Of a DNA stretch of 64,000 bases, positions 47,186-55,427 are shown in pieces; positions within the stretch are counted from its first letter, which is position 1, and each line of letters starts with the position of its first letter. The translations under genes and the position numbers were made by a program. The notes beneath the pieces are model-generated. The model did not search any database, was not told the origin of the DNA, and was given only the letters and a program-made list of their open reading frames with translations. The DNA is from Owenweeksia sp. (GTDB taxonomy: Bacteria; Bacteroidota; Bacteroidia; Flavobacteriales; Schleiferiaceae): assembly GCA_028285465.1 (NCBI GenBank), contig JANQPD010000091.1, positions 1 through 64,000 on the forward strand. The letters are read 5' to 3'.

Positions 47186-48148
47186 TTAAAGCTGTGCGGC
47201 CCTTGAAGTGAGGTATTTTTTTGGTGTAACCCCAAATTTTTTGCGAAAAGCTGCAATGAAGTGACTCGGGTTGGTGTAACCGATGTGGTAGGCAGCATCA
47301 TTCACCTTTATATGCTTGCTGTCCAAAAGCTGCCGTGCCGTATCCAGCCGGTAGTCGTTCAGGAACTGGAAAACCGTTTTACCGTAAATATTCTTAAACC
47401 CCTCTTTCAGGCGATATTCATTAAGTCCTACGTTTCTGGAAAGCTCCGCCAGCGTAAGGGGGTTGCTCATATGTTCGATGATCATTTTTTTTGCTTTCCG
47501 GATGCGCTCCACGTTCTCTTCATCGTTTAAAAAGGGACATTGTTCTACATCTGTTCCTTCCTCTCTATTAAAAAAGAGGGCCAGTATCTCATAGGCCTTT
47601 GCCTTTTCAAACACTTCTGCTGCCGGTCCCCGCATCTGGTTTTGAAACAACTGCCCTACGGTTAGCGCCATCATGGGAGACAGCTGCCTGTCTGTATAGT
47701 ACTTTTTATGGATGTTTTCCTTGTTTAAAAAGGCTATTTCTTCGCTTTCTTCGACAAAAAGTTTGTGCAATTGTTCTACGGTAATGTAAAGGAACAGGAG
47801 TTTGGCTTTACCCGGCACCCATATATCCAACGGCAGCGCCAAAGTGGGGTTGTAAAACAGCAGGCATTTTTCTTTTTCCAGTTGAAGTTTATAATTTCCC
47901 CCGCTAAACAAAAATTCTGCACCTCCCTCAGCCGCAAAGTAAAACTGGATCAGGCTCTGGTCTATTTCCCGCTTTACACGGAAAGGAGTTTCTCCTAGGT
48001 TCTCCACTCGGATCATGAAAACACCATTTCCTACGGAGGTATTTTTGATACTACTTTTTGGGGTATTTTCACCCGTCTCTTCTACATCAAAAGCCAATTC
48101 CATCCCTCCGTGTTTTAGCAAACCATTTAAATAAATAGCAGAAACCAC
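47186..48148 (-). CDS. AraC-family transcriptional regulator
   Basis: The product is 320 residues from a GTG at 48148; an in-frame ATG at 48103 is an alternative (MELAFDVEETG). The N-terminal half is a cupin-like sensing domain (QFYFAAEGGAEFLFSGGNYK). Two helix-turn-helix motifs of the AraC type fill 225-315 (LTLAELSRNVGLNEYRLKEG; HIGYTNPSHFIAAFRKKFGV). It is divergent from hemA and 26 bp upstream of hemH, so it probably controls the heme genes, as similar regulators beside hemA do in relatives. The effector may be heme or iron, which is inferred from location only. Confidence 0.88.
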   Translation of the reverse strand: MVSAIYLNGLLKHGGMELAFDVEETGENTPKSSIKNTSVGNGVFMIRVENLGETPFRVKREIDQSLIQFYFAAEGGAEFLFSGGNYKLQLEKEKCLLFYNPTLALPLDIWVPGKAKLLFLYITVEQLHKLFVEESEEIAFLNKENIHKKYYTDRQLSPMMALTVGQLFQNQMRGPAAEVFEKAKAYEILALFFNREEGTDVEQCPFLNDEENVERIRKAKKMIIEHMSNPLTLAELSRNVGLNEYRLKEGFKNIYGKTVFQFLNDYRLDTARQLLDSKHIKVNDAAYHIGYTNPSHFIAAFRKKFGVTPKKYLTSRAAQL

Positions 48149-48167
48149 CGTTTTTATTGGTGTCCAG

Positions 48168-48175
48168 CAAAGGTA
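48168..48175 (-). promoter_or_regulatory. -7 box of the AraC regulator (and hemH)
   Basis: Minus-strand TACCTTTG, a perfect match, 19 bp before the GTG start at 48148. The shared region to hemA is 138 bp. Confidence 0.55.
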
Positions 48176-48250
48176 TCTTTCAATTTAATTAGAACAACTC
48201 TAAATAACCACTTAGTACTAATTGGGATATTTTTTGTGCACATAGAGGTA

Positions 48251-48279
48251 TTTAAACACTCACTTATCGGATATTTTTG
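48251..48279 (+). promoter_or_regulatory. Promoter of the hem operon, start codon adjacent
   Basis: TTTA (48251-48254), 17 bp, then a perfect TATTTTTG (48272-48279). The likely start ATG at 48287 is 7 bp further, at the predicted transcription start, so hemA mRNA may be leaderless. Confidence 0.6.
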
Positions 48280-48286
48280 CCCCGCA

Positions 48287-49552
48287 ATGATGAAAGGATT
48301 CCAAGTTAGCCAGTTCTCCAATTTTTTCCTGGTTGGGGTAGATCATAAAACAGCTCCTATAAACATCCGCGAACGCTTCAGCCTGGATCAGTCTCAGGTG
48401 GCGCACCTCATACACAACTACAAGCAACTGGGGGGAGACGCCATGTTTGTCCTTTCTACCTGCAACCGCACCGAGCTTTATGGCTTTGGCAATTGTCCAC
48501 GTAGGATCATCGATCTGTTTTGCCGCATTTCGGGCGTTGATCATGAGACTTTTTTCCACATTCAAAACATAAAGCAAAACCGGGAGGCTATTGAACACCT
48601 GTTCCGGGTAGGTGCCGGTATGGAATCCAAAATTCTCGGTGACTTTGAGATCATCGGGCAGATAAAAAAAGATTTTCTCTTCTCCAAAGCACAAGAGGCA
48701 CACAATGCCTTTTTGGAGCGCCTGGTAAATAGTGCCATACAAGCTTCCAAGCGCGTAAAGAATGAGACGGAGTTAAGTACGGGCGCCTCTTCTGCTGCCT
48801 TTGCTGTTGTGCAAACCGTGAAGGAGCATCTGCAAAGCGGGGTATTCGGGCCCGATAGCAAAGTTGTATTGGTAGGCACCGGGAAGATCGGGCGTACTGC
48901 TTGTGAAAACCTCGTGAACCAGACACAGCTAAACGACATCACCCTGATAAACCGTACCCTTGAAAAAGCAGAACGCCTGGCCGTTCGTTTTGGCATAAAA
49001 CACCTTGGATATGCACACCTGGAGGAACAGGTAGACCAGGCGGATATCATTATTGTAGCAACAGGAGCTTCCCGCCCAACGGTTTTAAGCAGTGCATTTG
49101 TTACGCAAAAGCCCCGCTTACTGCTGGATTTAAGTGTGCCGCGTAATGTAGAACCCATCTTATATAACCGAGAAGGCTTTAAAGTGGTGGATATAGACCA
49201 CCTGACCACACTTACACAGGAAAGTCTTCACAGGCGTCAAAAAGAGATTCCCAAAGCAGAATCCATCATCAACGAAATGATCGGGGAGTTTTACCAGTGG
49301 CTGGAATCCCGTAAAGTGGCCCCTACCTTACAGGCTATGCGTGAGAAAATGGACCATTGGAAGCAAAAAGAGGTGCGGAACCTCCTGAAGAAGTTTCCCG
49401 GTATAGAAGAAGAGCAGGCGCTGCTTTTTGCCGACCAATTGTTAAATCGCCTTACCGGTCAATTTGCCCGACAATTGAGGGTTGGCGAGGACATCAATAG
49501 CGACTTGCGGACGATACACCATATCTTTGAGCTCGACAACCAGACATCTTGA
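48287..49552 (+). CDS. hemA: Glutamyl-tRNA reductase
   Basis: HemA reduces glutamyl-tRNA(Glu) to glutamate-1-semialdehyde, the first committed step of the C5 heme pathway. It has 421 residues from the ATG at 48287. The catalytic Cys59 is in VLSTCNRTELYGF. The NADPH domain contains VVLVGTGKIGRTACENL near 195, and LDLSVPRNVEP follows near 285. The frame is open back to a GTG at 48236, but that codon lies upstream of the promoter. The TGA stop overlaps the TTG start of hemC. Confidence 0.95.
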   Translation: MMKGFQVSQFSNFFLVGVDHKTAPINIRERFSLDQSQVAHLIHNYKQLGGDAMFVLSTCNRTELYGFGNCPRRIIDLFCRISGVDHETFFHIQNIKQNREAIEHLFRVGAGMESKILGDFEIIGQIKKDFLFSKAQEAHNAFLERLVNSAIQASKRVKNETELSTGASSAAFAVVQTVKEHLQSGVFGPDSKVVLVGTGKIGRTACENLVNQTQLNDITLINRTLEKAERLAVRFGIKHLGYAHLEEQVDQADIIIVATGASRPTVLSSAFVTQKPRLLLDLSVPRNVEPILYNREGFKVVDIDHLTTLTQESLHRRQKEIPKAESIINEMIGEFYQWLESRKVAPTLQAMREKMDHWKQKEVRNLLKKFPGIEEEQALLFADQLLNRLTGQFARQLRVGEDINSDLRTIHHIFELDNQTS

Positions 49553-50472
49553 GCAAGCAGCCCATAAAAATAGGTACACGCGACAGCAAATTAGCCGTTT
49601 GGCAAGCTGTACAGGTACAGCACAAGCTGCAAGCCCTTGGCTTTGAAGCCATTTTAGTACCTGTAAAATCACCCGCAGACATTGACCTTAATACGCCGCT
49701 GCACCAGTTTTCAGGAACAGGTATTTTTACTAAAATGCTGGACGAAGCACTATACCGGAAACAGGTTGACCTGGCCGTACATTCCCTTAAAGATTACCCT
49801 ACCACCCTGCCTCCCAACATCAGCTTAGCCGCAGTTTTGGAACGTGCTTCAGCAGAAGATATTCTCGTATACAAGGGTGAGCTTCCCAAGCTGGAAGAAG
49901 GCGTACACCTCCTGGCCAGCGGAAGCATCAGAAGGCAAGCCCAATGGAAACACCGTTTTCCCGGACATAAACTAACCGGTTTGAGAGGAAACGTACAGAC
50001 GCGTCTTAAAAAACTGGAAGAAAGCAATTGGACAGGGGCTATTTTTGCCAAAGCAGGCCTGGAACGCATTGGCCTTCTGGACGAAAAGCACATAGTTCTG
50101 GATTGGATGATTCCCGCGCCGGCACAAGGCATTATAGGGATTACCTGCCTAGAAGAAAATGAAACCCTTCTGCAGATACTGAAAGCATTGAACCACGCCT
50201 CTTCTTTCCTGGAAGCGAGTGTAGAACGCGCTTTTCTAAATCGTGCCGAAGGTGGGTGTTCTGCCCCCATTGGCGCGCGGGCGTATGCAGACCCAACCCA
50301 CATACGTCTTGAGGCGGCCATTTTTGAACCGGATGGCAGCAACAAGGCCGCGGTTGAACAAACCGTTCCGTTGGAGCAAGCCGCTGACCTGGGTAGGCAG
50401 CTTGCTGAAAAAGCGCTGGCAAAAGGCGGTGCTGCTATAATGAAAAAGATTAAAAATGCAGGAGAGAAGTAA
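49549..50472 (+). CDS. hemC: Porphobilinogen deaminase (hydroxymethylbilane synthase)
   Basis: HemC polymerises four porphobilinogens to hydroxymethylbilane. The product is 307 residues. It has IKIGTRDSKLAVWQ at the start, VDLAVHSLKDYPTTLP near 68, GSIRRQAQWKH near 125 and the dipyrromethane-cofactor cysteine in EGGCSAPIGARAY near 235. The start is a TTG at 49549 overlapping the hemA stop (TTGA), so translation is coupled. It overlaps hemD by 17 bp. Confidence 0.95.
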   Translation: MSKQPIKIGTRDSKLAVWQAVQVQHKLQALGFEAILVPVKSPADIDLNTPLHQFSGTGIFTKMLDEALYRKQVDLAVHSLKDYPTTLPPNISLAAVLERASAEDILVYKGELPKLEEGVHLLASGSIRRQAQWKHRFPGHKLTGLRGNVQTRLKKLEESNWTGAIFAKAGLERIGLLDEKHIVLDWMIPAPAQGIIGITCLEENETLLQILKALNHASSFLEASVERAFLNRAEGGCSAPIGARAYADPTHIRLEAAIFEPDGSNKAAVEQTVPLEQAADLGRQLAEKALAKGGAAIMKKIKNAGEK

Positions 50473-51184
50473 ACCCTTTAGTATATTCAGCACGCGTACT
50501 TTACCCGATGCGTTTAGTGAAAAGCTCACCCGGAGCGGCTTAAGACTTCGCCAGAAGGATTTTATAAAAGTCAATTATACATTCAATTCGGAAAGCTTTG
50601 CCACACAAATAAACAACCCCAACACGCAAGCCAGGGTCTTTACCAGTAAAAATGCCGTATATAGCCTGCAGAAGCTACTGGAAGAAGAAGCACTTGAGTT
50701 TGATAAGAAAAAGAACTTTACCGTAGGGGTGAAAGCTACGGAAATGCTGAGTGAGCTGGGCATAGAAACCAGTGCAAGAGCAACCCACGCCCTGGCCCTG
50801 GCGCAGATCATTGCACGAAACCCCGATGTGGAGGCAGTAGATTACTTCTGTGGGAACAAAGCGCTTGACGACCTTCCGGAGTACCTGGAAAGCAAAGGTG
50901 TAGCGGTACATAAAGAAGAAGTATACCAGACGGAATTGGTTATGCACGAGGTAGAAACCGCTACTATTGATGGCATCATCTTCCTGTCTCCCACCGCCGT
51001 GTTCAGTTTTTTCAAGAAGAATAAGCTGAACCCCAATGTTCCCTGCTTTTGCATAGGCGCCACTACATCTGAAGCCATACACCTGAGGTGTGATAATGTG
51101 CGTATTCCTTCAAACGAGCCGGTTTTAGAATCGGTGGTAAATAAGGTGATCGAATATTTTGAGAAGCGAGAAGCGGTAAAATGA
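50456..51184 (+). CDS. hemD: Uroporphyrinogen-III synthase
   Basis: HemD closes hydroxymethylbilane with inversion of ring D. The protein has 242 residues and, as usual for the family, low sequence conservation. It shows ARVFTSKNAVYSLQKLL near 60, FTVGVKATEMLSELG, and DGIIFLSPTAVFSFFKK near 165 with CFCIGATTSEA near 195. Position between hemC and hemE, with a 17-bp overlap with hemC, supports the call. Confidence 0.9.
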   Translation: MQERSKPFSIFSTRTLPDAFSEKLTRSGLRLRQKDFIKVNYTFNSESFATQINNPNTQARVFTSKNAVYSLQKLLEEEALEFDKKKNFTVGVKATEMLSELGIETSARATHALALAQIIARNPDVEAVDYFCGNKALDDLPEYLESKGVAVHKEEVYQTELVMHEVETATIDGIIFLSPTAVFSFFKKNKLNPNVPCFCIGATTSEAIHLRCDNVRIPSNEPVLESVVNKVIEYFEKREAVK

Positions 51185-51243
51185 AAACGCTGTGAGCCCC
51201 TTTTTTATGGCTCCGGTTAAAACAGACACTTACAAGTATTAAA

Positions 51244-52272
51244 ATGTCGGAAATAAAAAACGATTTATTACTAAAGGCTTTAAAGGGAGATGAGGTTTCC
51301 AGGCCACCCGTATGGATGATGCGCCAGGCCGGGCGTTACTTGCCTGATTTTATGAAACTCAAAGCCAGGCACTCTTTTTTTGAGCGGGTAGAAACGCCTG
51401 AATTGGCTACGGAAATAACGGTAATGCCGGTACACCAGGTGGGCGTAGATGCCGCTATTTTGTTTTCAGATATACTGGTTATTCCCCAGGCGCTTGGGGT
51501 CGAAGTGCAAATGGTTCCTGGGAAAGGACCTTACCTGCCTACGCCTATAAGAACAATGGAACAAGTGCAGGCCATTCCCGATGTTGATGTAAAAGACCGG
51601 CTGCATTATGTGTATGAGGCCATAGACCTTACCAAAGCATCCCTGGCCAATGAAGTCCCGCTGATCGGCTTTGCAGGCTCTCCCTGGACCATATTGTGTT
51701 ATATGGTAGAGGGACAGGGCAGCAAAACTTTCGACAAAGCCAAAGCGTTTTGTTACGAGCAACCAGAAGCTGCCCACTTATTGCTCACGAAAATCACCCA
51801 CGCCACTATTGCCTATTTAAAAGAAAAGGCGGCACATGGTTGCAATGTACTACAGCTATTCGATAGCTGGGGAGGCTTGCTTTCTCCCCTGGATTATGAA
51901 ACCTTTTCCCTGCATTACATCCGCGAAATGGTGGATGCCTTGCATAAAACCACTCCCGTTATTGTATTTGGAAAAGGTTGTTGGTTTGCCCTGGAGGAAA
52001 TGGCTAAAATGCCGGTTTCCGCTTTAGGGGTAGATTGGACCATTACGCCCCAAATGGCAAGAGAGTTTACTGGTTTCAACGTTACCCTGCAAGGCAATTT
52101 CGACCCGGCCCGCTTACTCTCTCCCATACCCGATATACAGCGCCTGGTTAAGCAAATGGTAGATGACTTCGGAAAGTATAAGTACATCGCCAACCTGGGA
52201 CATGGTATTTTACCTAATATACCGGTAGATCACGCCAAAGCCTTTGTAGAGGCCGTAAAAAGCTACGGATAA
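51244..52272 (+). CDS. hemE: Uroporphyrinogen decarboxylase
   Basis: HemE removes four carboxyl groups from uroporphyrinogen III to give coproporphyrinogen III. It has 342 residues with the two family signatures: [17 protein letters not shown] near residue 21 and [16 protein letters not shown] near 142. The Asp in [14 protein letters not shown], near residue 80, is the expected catalytic Asp. Operon position is fifth among the hem genes, 59 bp after hemD. Confidence 0.96.
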   Translation: MSEIKNDLLLKALKGDEVSRPPVWMMRQAGRYLPDFMKLKARHSFFERVETPELATEITVMPVHQVGVDAAILFSDILVIPQALGVEVQMVPGKGPYLPTPIRTMEQVQAIPDVDVKDRLHYVYEAIDLTKASLANEVPLIGFAGSPWTILCYMVEGQGSKTFDKAKAFCYEQPEAAHLLLTKITHATIAYLKEKAAHGCNVLQLFDSWGGLLSPLDYETFSLHYIREMVDALHKTTPVIVFGKGCWFALEEMAKMPVSALGVDWTITPQMAREFTGFNVTLQGNFDPARLLSPIPDIQRLVKQMVDDFGKYKYIANLGHGILPNIPVDHAKAFVEAVKSYG

Positions 52273-52302
52273 AAGAAGCCCTATTCCCGAGTTTAATTTT
52301 AT

Positions 52303-53211
52303 ATGATCAAAGAAAAATTCACACAATACATCCGCGATCTTCAGGATGAGATATGCTTAGCCTTAGAAAAGCTGGATGGACGGGCAACATTTACGGAAGA
52401 CCATTGGGAGCGGCCAGGTGGCGGTGGAGGACGTTCACGGGTACTGGCCAATGGAAGTATCTTCGAAAAAGGTGGGGTAAGCACTTCTGTGGTACACGGT
52501 GAAATGCCAGAGCAACTAAAGAAAAACATGAAAACGGAAGGCCAGGCGTTCTTTGCCTGCGGGCTTTCCCTGGTCATCCATCCCGAAAACCCCTTTGTGC
52601 CTACCGTACATGCCAATTACCGCTATTTTGAGATGTATAACGAAACGGGCGAACGCATTGACGGATGGTTTGGGGGAGGCACGGACTTGACTCCCTATTA
52701 CCTTTTTGAAGAAGATGCGCTTCATTTTCACGAGACCCAGAAAACCTATGCCGATCGCCATGGTGCTGACCTGTATCCCCTTTTTAAGAAACAGTGCGAT
52801 GCCTACTTCAGGAATCATCACCGAGAAGAAGCCAGAGGCATCGGAGGTACCTTTTTTGATTACCTGAAACCAGATGCGCAGCGCAGTATAGAAGACTGGA
52901 TGGCTTTTGTCATGGACATGGGATATAGTTTCCTACCCGGTTATCTGCCTATCGTAAGGCAAAGAATGCATATGCCCTGGAACGAGGAGCAACGTTACTG
53001 GCAGGAATTGCGCAGGGGGCGCTACGTAGAATTTAACCTGGTACACGACCGGGGCACTTTGTTCGGACTCAAAACCAACGGCCGCACGGAAAGCATCCTA
53101 ATGAGCCTGCCTCCGCGTGTACGCTGGGATTACAACGTAGCCCCGGAAGCAGGCAGTGAAGAAGCCCGGCTCCTCGCAGTATTGAAACAGCCAAAAGACT
53201 GGGTAAAATAG
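52303..53211 (+). CDS. hemF: Oxygen-dependent coproporphyrinogen III oxidase
   Basis: HemF uses O2 to convert coproporphyrinogen III to protoporphyrinogen IX. The protein has 302 residues with GGGGRSRVLANG near 38, GVSTSVVHGEMP, WFGGGTDLTPYYLFEEDA near 125 and EFNLVHDRGTLFGLKT near 245. Its presence points to aerobic heme synthesis. No hemN or protoporphyrinogen oxidase is in the window. It is the last gene before the inserted toxin-antitoxin pair. Confidence 0.96.
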   Translation: MIKEKFTQYIRDLQDEICLALEKLDGRATFTEDHWERPGGGGGRSRVLANGSIFEKGGVSTSVVHGEMPEQLKKNMKTEGQAFFACGLSLVIHPENPFVPTVHANYRYFEMYNETGERIDGWFGGGTDLTPYYLFEEDALHFHETQKTYADRHGADLYPLFKKQCDAYFRNHHREEARGIGGTFFDYLKPDAQRSIEDWMAFVMDMGYSFLPGYLPIVRQRMHMPWNEEQRYWQELRRGRYVEFNLVHDRGTLFGLKTNGRTESILMSLPPRVRWDYNVAPEAGSEEARLLAVLKQPKDWVK

Positions 53212-53265
53212 GTTTAATGCGTAATGCGACAAGATTATAAAGAGGATTATACGTGTATATTTTTT

Positions 53266-53273
53266 TAAATTTG
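53266..53273 (+). promoter_or_regulatory. -7 box of the toxin-antitoxin pair
   Basis: A perfect TAAATTTG, 17 bp before the ATG at 53291. It is flanked by TACGTGTA (53250-53257) and TACGTAAA (53274-53281), AT-rich half-sites that could be an operator for the antitoxin. This is inferred. Confidence 0.5.
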
Positions 53274-53290
53274 TACGTAAATTAATTCAT

Positions 53291-53551
53291 ATGAATGCGA
53301 AACTCACACTCTCTCTGGATAAAGAAGTTATTGAGCAGGCCAAAGCCTACGCTAAGGAACAAGGTATATCGGTTTCCAAAATGGTAGAAAACTTCATAAA
53401 AATAACCACCTCCAGGAAGAGAGAAAAAGAAGTTGACGAAATTGAGATTAGTGATTTTGTGAAGTCTTTAGCGGTACCGGGATTGAAGTACAGAACCAAA
53501 AAGCAAATGCGGGCGGAGCGCTTAAGTTACCTGGACAAAAAATACTCCTAG
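53291..53551 (+). CDS. Antitoxin of a VapBC-like pair (DUF6364-like)
   Basis: This 86-residue protein begins with a strand and helix of the ribbon-helix-helix type: KLTLSLDKEVIEQAKAYAKE, then GISVSKMVENFIK. This matches DUF6364-type antitoxins of Bacteroidota. The C-terminal half (EIEISDFVKSLAVPG) is likely the toxin-binding tail. It ends 1 bp before the PIN gene. It probably represses its own promoter and neutralises the PIN nuclease. Confidence 0.85.
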   Translation: MNAKLTLSLDKEVIEQAKAYAKEQGISVSKMVENFIKITTSRKREKEVDEIEISDFVKSLAVPGLKYRTKKQMRAERLSYLDKKYS

Positions 53552-53552
53552 T

Positions 53553-53966
53553 ATGAAAAAGCTGTTTATTGACAGCGATGTGTGTTTGGATGTACTTACA
53601 GACCGCCAGCCCTTTGCTCAAAAATCGGCCCAGCTTTTTACTTTGCTACATAAAAAGCAGATAACCGGTTTGATATCCGCGCTTTGCTTAATAAATGTGC
53701 ATTACTTTCTAAGAAAAGACGTAGGTGATGAAAATGCACGTACTGCGATTTTGCGCTTGAAAACATTACTCACCGTACATGCAGTAACCGATCAAATCAT
53801 TGATCAGGCACTCATATCCAATTTTAACGACTTTGAAGACGCAGTACAGCATCTGACTGCATTAAAGGCCGGTGCTGAAGGGATTATTACCCGAAACCTA
53901 AAAGATTTTAAGCATTCTAAGCTACCCGTTTACACCCCGGAAGATTTCCTTAAACACTTTATCTAA
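53553..53966 (+). CDS. PIN-domain toxin (VapC-like)
   Basis: The 137-residue protein is a PIN ribonuclease. Acidic residues Asp7, Asp9 and Asp13 are in LFIDSDVCLDVL. Later catalytic acids fit NFNDFEDAVQHLTAL near 92, and ITRNLKDFKHSKLPVYTPED near 112. VapC-type toxins cut tRNA or rRNA, and the target here is unknown. It follows the antitoxin directly, and hemB starts 3 bp after its stop, so hemB probably depends on transcripts passing through this pair. Confidence 0.88.
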   Translation: MKKLFIDSDVCLDVLTDRQPFAQKSAQLFTLLHKKQITGLISALCLINVHYFLRKDVGDENARTAILRLKTLLTVHAVTDQIIDQALISNFNDFEDAVQHLTALKAGAEGIITRNLKDFKHSKLPVYTPEDFLKHFI

Positions 53967-53969
53967 AGC

Positions 53970-54977
53970 ATGTTACAACGCCCCAGAAGATTACGACAAT
54001 CACCCGCCCTGCGTGAAATGGCCGCGGAAACCCGTTTGCATCCCGCCCAATTCATCGCCCCCCTGTTTGCCATGGAAGGCGAAAACCAAAGGGAAGAAAT
54101 TGCTTCTATGCCGGGCTATTACCGCTATACCCTGGACTTGCTCGTAGAGGAGGTAAAAACCTTATGGGATATGGGATGCCGATCTGCCCTGCTGTTTGTA
54201 AAGGTAGAAGACGCTTTAAAAGATAATGAAGGCAAAGAAGCCATAAACCCGGACGGCCTGATGCAACGCGGTATCCGGGCCATAAAGGAAGCTGTTCCCG
54301 GCATTTGCCTGATGACCGATGTGGCTATGGACCCCTACTCCTCCTTTGGTCACGATGGCATTGTGGAGAACGGGGCCGTGCTCAACGATGAGACCATAGG
54401 CGTGTTGGCTGATATGGCAATCAGCCATGCCCAGGCCGGTGCAGATTTTGTAGCCCCCAGCGATATGATGGACGGCCGCATTGAAGCCATCCGCATTGCC
54501 CTGGATACTGCGGGGTTTACACAAACCGGTATAATGGCCTACAGCGCCAAATATGCCTCCTGTTTTTATGGCCCCTTCCGGGATGCCCTCGACTCTGCCC
54601 CCGTGGATATGCAGGACATTCCCAAAGACAAGAAAACCTACCAGATGAATCCGGCCAATGCCGTGGAAGGGCTCAAAGAAGCACAATTGGATATAGAACA
54701 AGGGGCAGACATGATCATGGTAAAACCCGCGGTTGCCTACCTGGATATCATTTGCAGAATAAAGGACATTTCTCCCGTGCCGGTAACTGCTTATCACGTA
54801 AGCGGAGAATACGCCATGATAAAAGCAGCCGCTGCCAAAGGCTGGGTTAACGAAGAAGAGGCAATGGTGGAAGTACTTACCTCCATTAAAAGAGCCGGGG
54901 CAGACCTGATTGCTACTTACTTTGTGAAGGAGATTATTGAGTTGCTTCAACGCAAAGACGCTAAGTACGCAGAGTAA
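53970..54977 (+). CDS. hemB: Porphobilinogen synthase (delta-aminolevulinate dehydratase)
   Basis: HemB condenses two 5-aminolevulinates to porphobilinogen. The protein has 335 residues. Schiff-base lysines lie in AYSAKYASCFYGPFRDA near 195 and IMVKPAVAYLDII near 250. The region that holds three zinc cysteines in zinc-type enzymes reads DVAMDPYSSFGHDGI here, so this is a Mg-type (non-zinc) enzyme. The last residues (LLQRKDAKYAE) are encoded by one arm of an inverted repeat around the next gene, so the natural C-terminus may have been altered by that insertion. Confidence 0.95.
   Translation: MLQRPRRLRQSPALREMAAETRLHPAQFIAPLFAMEGENQREEIASMPGYYRYTLDLLVEEVKTLWDMGCRSALLFVKVEDALKDNEGKEAINPDGLMQRGIRAIKEAVPGICLMTDVAMDPYSSFGHDGIVENGAVLNDETIGVLADMAISHAQAGADFVAPSDMMDGRIEAIRIALDTAGFTQTGIMAYSAKYASCFYGPFRDALDSAPVDMQDIPKDKKTYQMNPANAVEGLKEAQLDIEQGADMIMVKPAVAYLDIICRIKDISPVPVTAYHVSGEYAMIKAAAAKGWVNEEEAMVEVLTSIKRAGADLIATYFVKEIIELLQRKDAKYAE
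54948..54965 (+). repeat. Left arm of the inverted repeat around the GxxExxY gene
   Basis: CAACGCAAAGACGCTAAG. It is complementary, with two mismatches in 18, to the segment at 55397-55414 on the other side of the gene. It lies within the last codons of hemB. Confidence 0.75.
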
Positions 54978-54989
54978 CAAATTTTATCA

Positions 54990-55373
54990 ATGAATTTAAA
55001 TGATCTTTCACACGAAGTAATAGGAGCAGCTATTGAAGTGCATCGCAACTTAGGCCCTGGACTGCTTGAGTCTGTTTATCAAAGTTGCCTTTTTGTAGAA
55101 CTCCAAAACCGAAAGATTTCTTTTAAAGCCCAAGCTGTTGTACCAATTCAATATAAAGGTAAACTCATTGAGAAAGATTTTATACTTGACTTTTTGATCG
55201 AGGAAAGTTTGGTTGTGGAGCTTAAATCTCTTGAAGTTGTATTACCTGTGCATAAAGCCCAGTTACTCACTTATCTTAGGCTTACCAATAAATCACTTGG
55301 CCTTTTAATTAACTTTAATGAAGTACTTCTGACGAATGGGATTACCCGAATTGTCAACAATTTCAAAGAATAA
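54990..55373 (+). CDS. GxxExxY protein (PD-(D/E)XK-like)
   Basis: This 127-residue protein has the name-giving motif GPGLLESVY near residue 22. It continues with a nuclease-like core: KDFILDFLIEESLVVELKSL, where Asp and the E-x-K resemble a PD-(D/E)XK site. GxxExxY genes are scattered as small mobile-looking insertions in Bacteroidota and others; function is unknown. It sits between hemB and hemL, in the same direction, and is bracketed by inverted repeats. It does not fit the pathway. Confidence 0.88.
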   Translation: MNLNDLSHEVIGAAIEVHRNLGPGLLESVYQSCLFVELQNRKISFKAQAVVPIQYKGKLIEKDFILDFLIEESLVVELKSLEVVLPVHKAQLLTYLRLTNKSLGLLINFNEVLLTNGITRIVNNFKE

Positions 55374-55377
55374 CAAA

Positions 55378-55414
55378 CTTAGCGGAGCTTTGCGGCCTCA
55401 GCGTCTTCGCGTTG
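55378..55414 (-). repeat. Right arm of the inverted repeat around the GxxExxY gene
   Basis: Read on the minus strand: CAACGCGAAGACGCTGAG (55414-55397), then CGCAAAGCTCCGCTAAG (55394-55378), i.e. two related copies of the arm. They lie between the gene and hemL. Confidence 0.75.
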
Positions 55415-55427
55415 ATGTAAAAACAAA

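Noticed and set aside
51189-51225. GAGCC/GGCTC hairpin between hemD and hemE as a terminator
   Set aside because: No T-run follows the stem and the hem genes on both sides form one operon.
54216-54980. 254-codon antisense frame opposite hemB
   Set aside because: It lies wholly within conserved hemB coding sequence and has no recognisable domain.
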